Notes: generated from the letters alone by a model not told the origin. 64,000 nucleotides of DNA from Planktothricoides sp. SR001 (GCF_001276715.1 NZ_LIUQ01000007.1:95692-159691), one strand, 5' to 3'; positions 1 to 9,780 are shown, counted from the first letter of the stretch. Made by a program: numbers and translations.

Positions 1-490
1 TTTGGTTTGTTGTTATGTCAAAAGTAAGGACAAGGCACTGCTCTGTTCTCAACTAAGTTAATTATTCTAGAAACCGGGTTGCTTTCTTTGTGGCTTTCTT
101 TATTGCTTTCTTCGTGGCTTTCTTAGACCACAAAATATAGAGGCTACTGAAAGACAAACCCGGTGTCGCTCTGGAAGAGCGCAAAGCAGCTTTTCAGCTA
201 CAGTTTAGCGATAGGTTGCTATCGGAATTTGGCTCTGAATTTGGCTCTAAATTTGGCTCTGAATTTGGCTCTAACCCGCTGCGGTCAATTTTCCTTCTCT
301 CTTGGGGCTACTTGACTTCGGCTTTCCCAGAAACCGGGTTTCTATAAGAGTTGTTGGTTGGTGGCAAAGGTTAACGTTAATTACCCGGTTTCTGTGACCC
401 AGGTTTATGTATCCCAGGAACAAGAAACCGGGTTTCTGCGATAACTCTTGCCACCCAGCCAAAACTTAAATTAAGAAACCCGGTTTCTAA
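1..490. repeat. Palindromic repeat cluster, no gene
   Basis: Four copies of the palindrome AGAAACC[C/G]GGTTTCT or a near variant lie at about 69-83, 329-343, 423-437 and 474-488. A 12-bp unit GGCTCTGAATTT is repeated in tandem about four times at 225-273. Open frames here are made by the repeats and show no protein family. From 490 to 706 I see only another short dispersed repeat, at about 589-618 (GATGCCTCCGGCACGC then TCGCGAACGC). Confidence 0.8.
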
Positions 491-706
491 CCGCTCCATA
501 AGACTCATTAAAATTCCGCCAGAAAACCTGGGGGCAGCACCCCGCCACCACGGGGGTGCTGACTAATTTCCCCAGGGCGCAAGGGCAAGATGCCTCCGGC
601 ACGCTTTCGCGAACGCCCAGGCCGAAACCTTCATATTTGTTTACAAACCCTGGGGTAAATCGTTAAGCTTCATTACAAAATAAAACCTGATGTCTCGAAA
701 GATGGT

Positions 707-958
707 ATGGTTCAAAGAAATATTGCCAATGCCGAGAATCTTTGGATGGAGAACACTTTGACTTCACAACTGAATCAACAAGCTGCTGGTTTGATGCGTG
801 AAGATATCGGTGAGTATGTGGCTCACTTACAGCTTCACATGACTTTACAAGCCCGGAACTTGATTCCCACCTTAATTCAAACTAAAGATAGCCGAGAGCA
901 GTTGTTACAACAGACTCAGGCGAACTTTGAAAAATATGTTTCTCGACAAGCTCTTTAA
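707..958 (+). CDS. Small hypothetical protein, 83 aa
   Basis: I do not recognise this protein. It is 83 residues, helical and amphipathic in look, rich in Gln, Leu and Thr, with no signal peptide, membrane segment or cysteines. The sequence is not repeat-derived and a good hairpin terminator follows the stop, which supports a real gene. ATG 707 is used because the upstream ATG at 702 is out of frame. It stands alone between repeat-rich intergenic regions. A short conserved cyanobacterial protein is the best description; a remnant of a longer gene is possible. Confidence 0.5.
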   Translation: MVQRNIANAENLWMENTLTSQLNQQAAGLMREDIGEYVAHLQLHMTLQARNLIPTLIQTKDSREQLLQQTQANFEKYVSRQAL

Positions 959-1018
959 ACCTGTTTAACCCAGTTCGGAGATTCTCTCTGAAAGCAATTA
1001 TCCAATTTTTTTCTTAAG

Positions 1019-1050
1019 AATCAGGGCATTGATCGCGCTCTGATTTTTAT
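1019..1050 (+). terminator. Rho-independent terminator after the 83-aa gene
   Basis: Arms AATCAGGGC and GCTCTGATT pair with one mismatch around a 9-nt loop and are followed by a T-rich tail. It lies 60 bp past the stop at 958. Confidence 0.6.
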
Positions 1051-1100
1051 TTTATCGGCGTTTGATTTCTGGGCGACTATCTAATGCGATCGGGAAAATA

Positions 1101-1150
1101 AGCCAAAATAAACCAAAATAAACCAAAATAAACCAAAATAAACCAAAATA
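1101..1150. repeat. Tandem 10-bp repeat
   Basis: The unit AACCAAAATA occurs about five times head to tail, preceded by one variant copy. It is non-coding. Confidence 0.85.
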
Positions 1151-1194
1151 AAATAGGGTGAGATTTCATCCCACCCCAACCAATTCTAATTTAA

Positions 1195-1268
1195 TTTTTG
1201 TCGATATTTTTGTCGATATTTTTGTCGATATTTTTGTCGATACTTTTGTCGATATTTTTGTCGGTATT
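1195..1268. repeat. Tandem 12-bp repeat
   Basis: The unit TTTTTGTCGATA occurs about six times with two substitutions, just downstream of the PEP-CTERM gene, which ends on the opposite strand at 1288. A plus-strand frame through it reads as a repetitive peptide, which I take as an artefact. Confidence 0.85.
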
Positions 1269-1287
1269 ACCCGATATTTCAACTCAC

Positions 1288-2286
1288 TTAGCTTTTCTGA
1301 GATTTCTTCATCCGTCGCAGGGCAGCCCCTCCCAGTCCAGCGGCAGCAACTAAGCCAGTAATCGGTTCGGGAACGTCTTTGGACTGTATGGCACCAGCAA
1401 TCTTCACTTCATAATTGCCATTGTGCGACCAGGCATCTGTTTCTAATAAACCAGATTTTGTAGCGTTAAAGCTGTAAAGATAGTCGGTGGTATCACCATA
1501 GGTGTACTTGAGCACTTCACTGGCTTGGAAACCATCAACAAGATATGGCGCTAACCAGGCATATTGCGAATCTTGGGTATAGAAAGCTTTCAGATCGTAG
1601 TGACCAGCTAAACCAATGTTAATATCATTCTTGTCTTCGTAGATATATGAGATATTGGGGTCACTGGAGCCAGCAAATCCGCCGATTGAGTTGAATTTAT
1701 CAAAAGCAAATTTACGAGTTTCGGCAGCGGTTAAAGCTACGTCAATCTTCTGCGTTTTTGGTCCAATTTTAACAGTTTGTTTAACCGATATCCCCTTGGT
1801 TTTAACAGTTTCGGTTGCTCCCTTGTCCCAAAATTCTGCAAACCACTCATTCGCCAAATTATTAGCACCATAGCTGGTGTCAATCTTTTTGTGATCCCAA
1901 TCCCAGAACCAATCATTAAAATTTAAGCTGCTGAGAGTCAGGGTTTGCCCGCCAATTTTGCCACTGATGCTCGTGGTTTGCCCGGACATAAATGCAGTTA
2001 GACCGGATTGCTTTTCACTGCTGGCAAATAACTCAATGTTGCCACCAGGGTTGCTGCTATTTCCTTGTAAAATACTATCTAAACTGGCGCTTTGATTCAA
2101 ATAGGTTTGACTACCATTGACATCATATTTGTAGTAGTCATTGCCGGAAATTGTAGCGCCAGTTAAACCAGCGGCGGTTGCCGGTAGAGTAATTGCTGCA
2201 CTCATGCCAACTGCTACTGAGGCACCGATAAAAAGTTGTTCGCTAGTGGCAATAATTGGTTGGAATTTTTGATTCAGACCTTTCAT
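1288..2286 (-). CDS. PEP-CTERM sorting domain protein
   Basis: A 332-aa secreted protein. The first ~40 residues form a signal-like segment with a hydrophobic stretch ending near ATA-A. The C-terminus has the exosortase recognition layout: a VPEP motif at about residue 305, a short Gly/Ala-rich hydrophobic helix, then a basic tail (RRMKK). In this family an exosortase cleaves or anchors the protein for export to the cell surface or matrix. The central ~250 residues are rich in Asn, Ser, Gly and aromatic residues and match no enzyme I know. No exosortase gene is in the window. The start ATG at 2286 has an AGGGGAG ribosome-binding site upstream. Confidence 0.85.
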   Translation of the reverse strand: MKGLNQKFQPIIATSEQLFIGASVAVGMSAAITLPATAAGLTGATISGNDYYKYDVNGSQTYLNQSASLDSILQGNSSNPGGNIELFASSEKQSGLTAFMSGQTTSISGKIGGQTLTLSSLNFNDWFWDWDHKKIDTSYGANNLANEWFAEFWDKGATETVKTKGISVKQTVKIGPKTQKIDVALTAAETRKFAFDKFNSIGGFAGSSDPNISYIYEDKNDINIGLAGHYDLKAFYTQDSQYAWLAPYLVDGFQASEVLKYTYGDTTDYLYSFNATKSGLLETDAWSHNGNYEVKIAGAIQSKDVPEPITGLVAAAGLGGAALRRMKKSQKS

Positions 2287-3142
2287 TATTATCTCCCCTC
2301 GATCATTCTAGATGATTTATTTATTGATTTAAACGATTCAACTTTAGATGCACTCAATAGCAGTCAATTTATGTTTCTGTTGGTTTTTTGTGCAGAAATC
2401 ATTTTTAACTCTGTAACCATCATCTCCTCATGGCCATAGGTTTGTCATCGGTGAGGGTACGGATAAAAATATGAAGTGTTGTTAAAGTTGAATGCCTGGA
2501 AACGAGCTCGATCTATTCAGGCAAAAGGGACATTTAAGGGGTTTATCCGTGAAATTACTGAGAGAATTATGAAGTGTTTTTAAAGTAAACAACCGGATTG
2601 TTAAACCATTGTTGTTTTTCTATGCGACTAGGGGTTCGTGAGTCTCTGGGTTGTTTGCAGGCAATCGATCGCGGGCAAAAAATGGTTAAACTGGTCATAC
2701 CCTTGCTTTCTGGCAATCGTGGAAGCTGACCATAGGCGATATCCGCAACGCTCCGCTCTAATATTGACGATGCTCGATGACGATGCTCGATGACGATGCT
2801 CGATGGGAAAAAATTTTAGCCAGATATAAAGGAATATAAAGATTTATTAAGAAGAGTGCCGAATAAAAGAGTGCCGACTAAAACCAGTCAAATCAGGGAG
2901 CGATCGCCTCTGGGACATCGCCTTTGGGATGTGCTGTATTTGCTACAATTAAAATAATAAGTGCGATATACTTAAATCTAGGTGGATTTTTGAAGAAACG
3001 CCGATGCTTCGACCATAATTCAGCCGCCAATCCATAGAATTAATCTAGAGTTTAGCTGATTCACTCAAATAGGCTTAACGGCATAGAATTTTGATAATTT
3101 TTATAATTTTTTTGAATAAGTTTTCCCAGGAAGAACATAAAA
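2287..3142. other. Long intergenic region with a 13-bp tandem repeat
   Basis: About 850 bp between the divergent PEP-CTERM and SBP-OmpA genes. The only structure I see is the unit GACGATGCTCGAT repeated three times at 2766-2804. It probably carries the promoters of both genes, but I cannot mark them with confidence. Confidence 0.6.
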
Positions 3143-4729
3143 ATGAGTAAGCGCGATAATCCCATAGTTTTAATTCTCGCAATTCTAATCACAGGTGGTT
3201 TGATGATTGCCCTGGTGCAGTCAATGCGGGGCATATTTCAAACTGAGACGAACTCTGGTCAAAATAACAATCCTATGGTCACAGGTCAACGGGATACAAT
3301 TAACCGGGACAATTTAAAAATATTAGGAGATACCTTTAGTGGCTATAGTACATTTAGAAACCCAGAGTTTCAAGCAGCCCTGAAAGAAGCTGGATTAACT
3401 TTAACTTATCAAGATGAGTTCGATCAAGGGAAACGGGCTAATTTGTTGAACCAAGGACAAGCGGATTTATTAGTGACCACCCTGGATCAATTTATTAAAC
3501 AACAGCCCAGAGGCAAAATTGTGGCTTTGCTTGATCGCACTGTGGGGGCAGATGCGGTGGTATTAAATACTCAAAAATATCCCCAACTCAAATCACTTTT
3601 AGACCTAAATCAATTGGTCAAAGAGGCGCGATCGCGAGGGGAAAAACTCAGCATTGCTTATGCGGGAGATACCCCCAGTGAATACTTAGCCTTAGTCCTC
3701 AGTACCAAATTCGATAACTTCAATTTATCCGACTTTAATATTAACACCGTCGCCGATGCTTCGGAAGCGTGGCAACTATTACAAGACCCGCAGCAAAATG
3801 TTGCCGTAGCGGTGCTTTGGGAACCATTCGTCACCCAAGCAAAACAACAAGGATATACTGTAGTTTTATCCAGTCAGGATGCCCCCACTGCCATTGTAGA
3901 TGTGCTGGTTGCCTCCGATAATTTAATCCAATCTCAACCGGAAAAAATCTCTAATTTACTAGAAGTTTACTATCGTCGGATTGATGCGAATGTTAGAGAA
4001 CCAGTGGCATTACTCAAGCAAATTGCTGAGGATGGTAATTTATCAGAAGAAGAAGCTACGGCTGTTTTAGATGGCATTGACTTTTTTACTTCCGTCGAAG
4101 CCAAAGAATGGATGACTAATCGCACCTTAGAAACGCGCATTGGTTCCACTGCTGCGGTTTTAGTTTTATCGGGAAAATTAAATAATGTTCCATCTAATCC
4201 TAATCAATTATATAGTTCCCAATTAATCACTAAAGCTGCCGCAAATACGGAAACCTTAATTAGTTTAGTCCGGGCAGATAATCCCGAACTGGCAGATAAA
4301 TTAGCTGGCAAAGGTACTATTACCGCTTCAGCGAATACCGTCACCGTTAATCAAGTAAAAAACGCCCCAGATATCGGTAATTTAACCGTGAGGGGGGAGG
4401 TAAAATTTGACGTAGGATCTAGTGATTTAACTTTGGACTCTGAGGCAACTTTGCAGAAATTAGGCCAAGAAATTGGCGAATTTAACCCGCAAACCGTAGC
4501 CGTCCGCATTATTGGTCATACCTCAAAAACTGGTTCCCCAGACTTCAATCAACAACTTAGCGAACAACGGGCTCAAGCGGTGGTGAATTATCTCCGCAGC
4601 TTGGGTTTAAAACATCAGTTAGTTGCGGAAGGCAAAGGGTTTTATTTGCCACTTTCGGGTATTCCCCCTGAAGACTCTCGTCAACAACGGACGGAAATTC
4701 GCCTAGTTAGAATTAATGAGTTAAATTAA
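3143..4729 (+). CDS. Substrate-binding (SsuA/NMT1-type) domain fused to OmpA-like domain
   Basis: A 528-aa protein with a single membrane segment at about residues 8-28 and no lipobox. Residues ~50-320 look like a periplasmic binding domain of the NMT1/SsuA class. Residues ~415-528 form an OmpA/MotB C-terminal peptidoglycan-binding domain: FDVGSSDL, then IIGHTSKTG, LSEQRAQAVVNYL and a final QQRTEIRLV. The expected topology is inner-membrane anchored, with the binding domain in the periplasm and the OmpA domain on the cell wall. A complete importer with a second binding protein of the same class follows from 4940, so the two may see related ligands. The ligand cannot be read from the sequence. 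Similar proteins are often annotated as phosphate-type binding/OmpA proteins, which is only a name. Confidence 0.82.
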   Translation: MSKRDNPIVLILAILITGGLMIALVQSMRGIFQTETNSGQNNNPMVTGQRDTINRDNLKILGDTFSGYSTFRNPEFQAALKEAGLTLTYQDEFDQGKRANLLNQGQADLLVTTLDQFIKQQPRGKIVALLDRTVGADAVVLNTQKYPQLKSLLDLNQLVKEARSRGEKLSIAYAGDTPSEYLALVLSTKFDNFNLSDFNINTVADASEAWQLLQDPQQNVAVAVLWEPFVTQAKQQGYTVVLSSQDAPTAIVDVLVASDNLIQSQPEKISNLLEVYYRRIDANVREPVALLKQIAEDGNLSEEEATAVLDGIDFFTSVEAKEWMTNRTLETRIGSTAAVLVLSGKLNNVPSNPNQLYSSQLITKAAANTETLISLVRADNPELADKLAGKGTITASANTVTVNQVKNAPDIGNLTVRGEVKFDVGSSDLTLDSEATLQKLGQEIGEFNPQTVAVRIIGHTSKTGSPDFNQQLSEQRAQAVVNYLRSLGLKHQLVAEGKGFYLPLSGIPPEDSRQQRTEIRLVRINELN

Positions 4730-4738
4730 ATAAATGCG

Positions 4739-4893
4739 TAGGGGCAAAGCATTCGGTGGATAAATTATCGGTTATAACAGTTAATATACTTACCCGAATG
4801 CTTCGCCCAAATCAAGGGGTAGGGGCAAAGCATTCGGGGGATAAATTATCGGTTATAACAGTTAATATACTTACCCGAATGCTTCGCCCAAAT
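4739..4893. repeat. Two tandem 74-bp hairpin-forming units
   Basis: Units at 4739-4812 and 4820-4893 are nearly identical. Each begins with GGGGCAAAGCATTCGG and ends with the near-complement CCCGAATGCTTCGCCC, so each can fold into a long hairpin. They lie between the SBP-OmpA gene and the importer lipoprotein gene and could attenuate or stabilise transcripts there. Confidence 0.85.
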
Positions 4894-4939
4894 TGACATA
4901 ACATGACAACAAAAACATTTATATATAAGGTAAAATACC

Positions 4940-5974
4940 ATGATAAAACGTCGCCAATTTTTTGTTTATTCGGCGGGATTTTTATTCACTTTAACCCTAG
5001 CCGTAAGCTGTGGATATAGCCAAAATTCTCCCAAATCTGAAGCCCCAATAACCAGCGATCGCCCTGTGGTTTTAGGATACAGTAGTTGGGCGGGCTGGTG
5101 GCCCTGGGCGATCGCACAAGAAGAGGGAATATTTACGGCTAATGGCTTAAATGTTCAACTAAAATGGTTTGACGGCTATTTGGAATCATTACAAGCATTT
5201 AGTGCCGGTCAATTAGATGCGAATTGTCAAACTCTCAACGATACCATTGCCTTTGCTCCCAACTCAATTAATGGCCAAGTTGTAGTATTAGTCAACGACA
5301 ACTCGGCGGGAAATGACAAAATAATTGTCGCTGAAAATATTAACACCATCCAAGACTTAAAAGGCAAAAAAGTGGCCTTAGAAGAAGGACTGGTGGACGA
5401 TTTTTTACTTAGTTTTGCTTTAGAAAAAAATGAAATGTCCCGCAAAGATATCCAAGTAGTGAACTTAGAAACTGGGGCAGCAGCAGCGGCATTTGCTGCG
5501 GGTCAAGTAGATGCAGTGGGCGCTTTTCCTCCGTTTTGGTTAACTGCACTTAAACGGAAAGGTAGTAAAGAATTGTTAAGTTCAGCGGAATTCCCTGGCG
5601 CCATTCCCGATCTATTAGTAGTCAGTCAAAAACTGGTGAATGAACGACCGGAGGTGGTGCAAGGACTGGTAAAAACTTGGTTTGATATTCGGGAGTTTAT
5701 GCAAAAAAATTCCGAAAAAGCCGATGCAATTATGGCCAAACGAGCGAATGTCACTGTTGAGGAATTTCAACTGTTTAAACAAGGAACAAAATTCTTTACA
5801 GTGGAAGATAACCTAGAAGCTTTTGCCCCCGGAAATACGATGAAAAATATGCCTTATGCCGCCCAAGAGATGACTAATTTTATGTTAGAGGTTGGCTTAA
5901 TTAAACAGGCAGCGGATTTGACTAAGCTTTTTGACGATCGCTTTATTAAGGCTTATGCTAATTCTCGTTCTTAG
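4940..5974 (+). CDS. ABC importer substrate-binding lipoprotein (SsuA/TauA/NrtA class)
   Basis: A 344-aa binding protein. The N-terminus has a basic start, a hydrophobic stretch and the lipobox LAVSC at about residue 24, so it should be an anchored lipoprotein. The mature part has the NMT1/SsuA fold pattern: an early GWWPWAIAQEEGIF segment, FDGYLESLQAFSAGQLDA, then GKKVALEEG and a QVDAVGAFPP segment. The permease and ATPase genes follow on the same strand, so the three form an importer of the nitrate/sulfonate/taurine superfamily. Ligand specificity is not readable; sulfonate, taurine, nitrate, cyanate or a pyrimidine precursor are all possible. Confidence 0.88.
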   Translation: MIKRRQFFVYSAGFLFTLTLAVSCGYSQNSPKSEAPITSDRPVVLGYSSWAGWWPWAIAQEEGIFTANGLNVQLKWFDGYLESLQAFSAGQLDANCQTLNDTIAFAPNSINGQVVVLVNDNSAGNDKIIVAENINTIQDLKGKKVALEEGLVDDFLLSFALEKNEMSRKDIQVVNLETGAAAAAFAAGQVDAVGAFPPFWLTALKRKGSKELLSSAEFPGAIPDLLVVSQKLVNERPEVVQGLVKTWFDIREFMQKNSEKADAIMAKRANVTVEEFQLFKQGTKFFTVEDNLEAFAPGNTMKNMPYAAQEMTNFMLEVGLIKQAADLTKLFDDRFIKAYANSRS

Positions 5975-6186
5975 TTGTTAGTTATTAGTTATTGATTGTT
6001 AGTTGTTGGTTGTTAGTTATTAGTTTCTTGGTGTTAGCTTAAGTTAAATAACAACTAACAACTAACAACTATATGACTTAAGCAACAAATCTATATATGG
6101 GGTATTGGTGCGTTACGCTTCGCTAACACACCCTACGGATAGCGTTTATCCGTAATTCCTGAACTACCAGCAAATTACAAAAAGTT
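5975..6186. other. Intergenic with TTAGTTGTTGG-type simple repeats
   Basis: Holds degenerate TTAGTTATTAGT and complementary AACAACTAAC runs that could form a hairpin, and a short dispersed repeat at about 6108-6150 (GCGTTACGCTTCGCTAACA). No gene seen. Confidence 0.6.
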
Positions 6187-7002
6187 ATGAAAAAACCAGA
6201 ATATCATCAATCTTTAAAACCCAGTATATTTTGGGGAATTGCTCAAAGTATCCCGAAATCCCTACATGGGGTATTGATCGCTATGGCGGTAATATTTCCG
6301 CTGGGTTTTTGGTGGTTAGCGGCTAATTTACCTGGGGTCGATTCGGTTTTTTTGCCCAGTCCATTGGAGGTAGGACAAGCTTTGATTCGTCTCTGGGAAA
6401 AAGGCTTTTTAACTCAGGATATTGCCGCTAGTTGTTTTCGGGTAGGAGTGGGTTTTTTATTAGCCGCGATCGCCTCTGTTCCTATTGGTATTTTAATGGG
6501 GGCTTTTGCCAGCATTCGAGCCATTATGGAACCGATCGCGGGCATTTTAAGATATATGCCTGCCGCTGCATTTATTCCCCTTTTAATTCTCTATTTAGGA
6601 ATTGGGGAAGCGCCGAAAATTATGCTGATTTTTATTGGCACAGTTTTTTACAATACCTTAATGGTGATGGATGCGGTCAAGTTTGTTCCCAAAGAAATGA
6701 TTGAAACTACCTATACTTTAGGAGGTAGTCGGAAACAAGTTTTATTGGAGGTGATTACCCCTTATATTTTCCCCAGCATTATTGATACATTCAGAATTAA
6801 TATTGCGACTTCTTGGAATTTAGTGGTAGTCGCGGAACTGGTTGCCGCTGAGACTGGATTGGGGAAACGGATCCTGATTGCCCAAAAGTTTATGCAGACC
6901 GATGAAATTTTTGCCTGCTTGATAGTTTTAGGTCTGATTGGCTTGAGTCTAGATTTATCATTTCGTCTATTACTCAAGGTTTCTTGTCAATGGGTTAGTT
7001 AA
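6187..7002 (+). CDS. ABC importer permease (SsuC/TauC type)
   Basis: A 271-aa integral membrane protein with about six hydrophobic helices, typical length for BPD_transp_1 permeases of the SsuC/TauC/NrtB class. The cytoplasmic EAA-like loop is at about residues 170-200 (ETTYTLGGSRKQVLLEVITPYIFPSI, with the central Gly), where the ATPase docks. It follows the binding-protein gene by 212 bp of repeats and precedes the ATPase gene by 56 bp. Its job is to pass the ligand captured by the lipoprotein across the plasma membrane. Confidence 0.9.
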   Translation: MKKPEYHQSLKPSIFWGIAQSIPKSLHGVLIAMAVIFPLGFWWLAANLPGVDSVFLPSPLEVGQALIRLWEKGFLTQDIAASCFRVGVGFLLAAIASVPIGILMGAFASIRAIMEPIAGILRYMPAAAFIPLLILYLGIGEAPKIMLIFIGTVFYNTLMVMDAVKFVPKEMIETTYTLGGSRKQVLLEVITPYIFPSIIDTFRINIATSWNLVVVAELVAAETGLGKRILIAQKFMQTDEIFACLIVLGLIGLSLDLSFRLLLKVSCQWVS

Positions 7003-7058
7003 AAATCACCCATTGTTGAATATCTCATTTTCGCCAATTTTAAAAAAGCACAAAAAAC

Positions 7059-7844
7059 ATGACAGTTTTAACAGTATCTCACGTTTATCAAAAATTTGTC
7101 AAACGGCAAGATTCTCTCTTGGTTTTGAAAGATATTAATTTATTCATAGAAACTGGGGAATTTGTCTGTGTGGTTGGCCCTTCGGGTTGTGGAAAATCAA
7201 CCTTTTTAAGACTGGTTGCCGGTTTGGAAATACCCACTGCTGGGCATATTTTGGTGGAACAATTGCCGGTGACTGGGCCGGGTTTTGATCGCGGCATGGT
7301 TTTTCAAAGTTATACTCTTTATCCTTGGATGAATATCGCCGATAATGTGGGGTTTGGATTGAAATTACAAGGACTACCTAAGACCGAACGGCGCGATCGC
7401 ATTTCTTATTATTTGGATATGGTCGGTTTGTCTGAGTTTGCCCATGCTTATCCCAAGGAATTATCCGGGGGAATGAAGCAACGAGTAGCGATCGCGCGGG
7501 CTTTAGCTTGTCACCCGAAAATCCTGCTTTTGGATGAACCATTTGGGGCGTTGGATATCCAAACTAAAGAAATTTTGCAACAATTTTTGCTGCAAATTTG
7601 GCGACAAACGGGGATTACCATTTTAATGATTACCCATGATATCGAGGAAGCGGTGTTTCTTTCCCAGCGAATATATGTTCTCACCGCCCGACCGGGGACA
7701 ATTCAACAAGAATTTCCGATTAACTTACCCGGCGATCGCCCATATCGAATTAAGCGACAATCAAAATTTCAACAGTATAAAAATGAAATCGCTGATTGTT
7801 TGATGAGTAACGCCCAAGAAGCTTTGTTTTTTGGCGATCGATAG
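7059..7844 (+). CDS. ABC importer ATPase (SsuB/TauB type)
   Basis: A 261-aa ABC ATPase. Walker A is GPSGCGKST at about residue 41, the Q-loop lies in VFQSYTLYPW, the signature is LSGGMKQRVAIARAL, Walker B is ILLLDEPFGALD and the H-loop is in MITHDIEEA. Length and motifs match the nitrate/sulfonate/taurine ATPases. It powers the permease encoded 56 bp upstream. The gene ends 22 bp before a strong palindrome that separates it from a convergent glycosyltransferase gene. Confidence 0.92.
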   Translation: MTVLTVSHVYQKFVKRQDSLLVLKDINLFIETGEFVCVVGPSGCGKSTFLRLVAGLEIPTAGHILVEQLPVTGPGFDRGMVFQSYTLYPWMNIADNVGFGLKLQGLPKTERRDRISYYLDMVGLSEFAHAYPKELSGGMKQRVAIARALACHPKILLLDEPFGALDIQTKEILQQFLLQIWRQTGITILMITHDIEEAVFLSQRIYVLTARPGTIQQEFPINLPGDRPYRIKRQSKFQQYKNEIADCLMSNAQEALFFGDR

Positions 7845-7865
7845 TTAGGGTTCATTAATTGCCAA

Positions 7866-7902
7866 CAATTAGTAGGGTGGGCATTGCCCACCCTACTAAT
7901 TG
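7866..7902. terminator. Bidirectional terminator-like palindrome
   Basis: Perfect 18-bp arms beginning CAATTAGTAGGGTGGGC meet around a single T, followed by a T-rich run. It lies between two convergent genes, ending one base before the stop codon of the minus-strand gene. The core GTAGGGTGGGCA...TGCCCACC also occurs near 9806-9872 and 49662-49685, so it is a dispersed repeat doing double duty. Confidence 0.75.
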
Positions 7903-9780
7903 TTATTTTTCCTTGCTAATTGTCAGCGGGCGAAATATCTCTAGATTTACGCGAACTAACTGATACGGCGTGATTTCATAAAAGGCTTTATAGTGAGGCG
8001 ATCGCAACCCCGCCCCATTGAGTTTATTCGGCCAGCCAACGATTAATACTGAGATGGGAGTTACTGCTTTTTTCCCTTTAGCTTTTAAGTAATTCAAGGC
8101 GTCGGTAGACCGGCGAAAAAATGTCACCGGCTGATGACTATAAAAAACTAAACTTGGTTTTTCAAAGGCAATCATCACGATTTCTTCTTCGGGCTGCCTA
8201 ATCTCTTTTACAATAGCCGCGATTTCTCGGACAGGTTGCTGTCTTTCTGCATTAAATATCAGCAAAGTGGGCATCAGGGCAAAGATGAAAAATGCCAAAA
8301 AGCCGATAAAATTAATCGCCCACAGTCCATAACCGGGTAAAAGCCCCTGTCCTGCTGAAACCGATGTTTTTTGTTTTTTTAATTGCTGTAAAGTAGCAGC
8401 AATTATCTGATTTGAAAATAGCAAAAATAAGCCAATAATCAAGGCGATCGCACCTAAAATAATTGCTCCTACAGTTGGGACTCCTGATGCTTGTAAAGCT
8501 TGCGGAAAATTGGGCATCGCTGGGTCAGTATTCAGGAAACTGTAAACCCAGAAACAAGCAAGGGCTAACAGCAGCCAAAATACTAAATTAATCCAACCAT
8601 TAATTAGAATAGATTTGGGAAAAGCTAACTTTTCTGAAGACTCACTAACTTTATTATCCGGGTAATTTGTAGTGAACAACAAAGCGACTAAAATGGCTGC
8701 CGCAGGCATTAAAGGCAAGACATAACTAGGCAGTTTTGTCGCCGCAACGGTAAAGAAACCAAAAATCGCCACAAACCAACAAAGGGCAAATAAACCTAAC
8801 TGTTGAATGCGGGTTTGTCGCTGCCAATAATTTCTTTGCCACCACTTCAAACGGGCGATCGCTAAGGGTAAATATAATGACCAAGGGGCAAATCCAAGTA
8901 ACACAACTATAAAGTAAAAATACCACGGAGCACTATGTCGATTGACCACATTGGTAAATCTTTCAAAGTTATGATAACCAAAAAAACTGTCGATATATTC
9001 TTGTCCATTTGCCCAGGTGACTAAAATATACCAAGGCAGGGTAATGAATAAAATAATCAGCAGTCCTCGAATCGCTTGCATCTCGGCTAAAACTGACTTA
9101 AACTGACCGAGATAGAGTAAAAATAAACTAATAATAAGTCCGGGTAAGACAATTCCCACCGGACCTTTGGCTAAAATCCCTAAAGCAATTAAAATATAAA
9201 AGGCTAAATACCATAAATTTACCTCTGACTTTTCGGGTTTATTCTCATGGTGAATAGTTGCCGGTTTTGTTTCTGCATATCCCAGGAAAAATGCTAATAA
9301 AGCACCGCCCATACAGCCCGTGAGCAGCATATCAGAAACACCGCTACGACCCCAGGCAATAGTTTCTAGATTAAAAGCCAGCATTCCTGACCCGAAAAAG
9401 GGTAAAATTTTCTGGAAAAACCTGGCTTTATTCTCAGAATTAGCAAATTTATTTAGGGTATAAAATAGTAGAATAATTAGCCCGATCGCTGATAAAGCAG
9501 AGGGCAACCTTACCGCCCATTCGTTCACCCCAATTAACAGATAGGCGATCGCTTGTAACCAGTAAATTAATGGCGGCTTATCAAACCGGGTTTGCTCATT
9601 AAAATAAGGAGTAATCCAATCCCCCCGGACAATCATTTGGCGAGATGCTTCAGCAAATAAGGGTTCAGTTTCATCAATTAAGTTAATCGCCCCTAAATTC
9701 CATAAAAAAGCGATCGCCCCAATCACAGTTAACCAGATTATTGCTAAAATTAATCCGATATTTTTTTTGTGTTTAACCAT
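7903..9780 (-). CDS. Membrane glycosyltransferase, GT39/ArnT-like
   Basis: A protein of about 625 aa with a dozen or so hydrophobic helices. The N-terminal first-loop pattern matches the ArnT/PMT superfamily: IDETEPLFAEASRQM, GDWITPYFN and RFDKPPLIYWLQA, with the acidic DE pair as the expected catalytic or sugar-lipid binding residues. Such enzymes move a sugar from a polyprenyl-phosphate carrier to a lipid or protein on the outer face of the plasma membrane. A longer frame reaches a TTG at 9819 but lies in a dispersed palindrome, so ATG 9780 (before a Lys-rich start) is preferred. Acceptor and donor cannot be told. Confidence 0.85.
   Translation of the reverse strand: MVKHKKNIGLILAIIWLTVIGAIAFLWNLGAINLIDETEPLFAEASRQMIVRGDWITPYFNEQTRFDKPPLIYWLQAIAYLLIGVNEWAVRLPSALSAIGLIILLFYTLNKFANSENKARFFQKILPFFGSGMLAFNLETIAWGRSGVSDMLLTGCMGGALLAFFLGYAETKPATIHHENKPEKSEVNLWYLAFYILIALGILAKGPVGIVLPGLIISLFLLYLGQFKSVLAEMQAIRGLLIILFITLPWYILVTWANGQEYIDSFFGYHNFERFTNVVNRHSAPWYFYFIVVLLGFAPWSLYLPLAIARLKWWQRNYWQRQTRIQQLGLFALCWFVAIFGFFTVAATKLPSYVLPLMPAAAILVALLFTTNYPDNKVSESSEKLAFPKSILINGWINLVFWLLLALACFWVYSFLNTDPAMPNFPQALQASGVPTVGAIILGAIALIIGLFLLFSNQIIAATLQQLKKQKTSVSAGQGLLPGYGLWAINFIGFLAFFIFALMPTLLIFNAERQQPVREIAAIVKEIRQPEEEIVMIAFEKPSLVFYSHQPVTFFRRSTDALNYLKAKGKKAVTPISVLIVGWPNKLNGAGLRSPHYKAFYEITPYQLVRVNLEIFRPLTISKEK

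Noticed and set aside
1158..1361. 67-aa plus-strand frame with FVDIFVDIF repeats
   Set aside because: It is the translation of a 12-bp tandem repeat running into the antisense of the PEP-CTERM gene.
4940..7844. Naming the importer ssuABC or nrtABC
   Set aside because: Family-level motifs are clear but nothing visible fixes the ligand.
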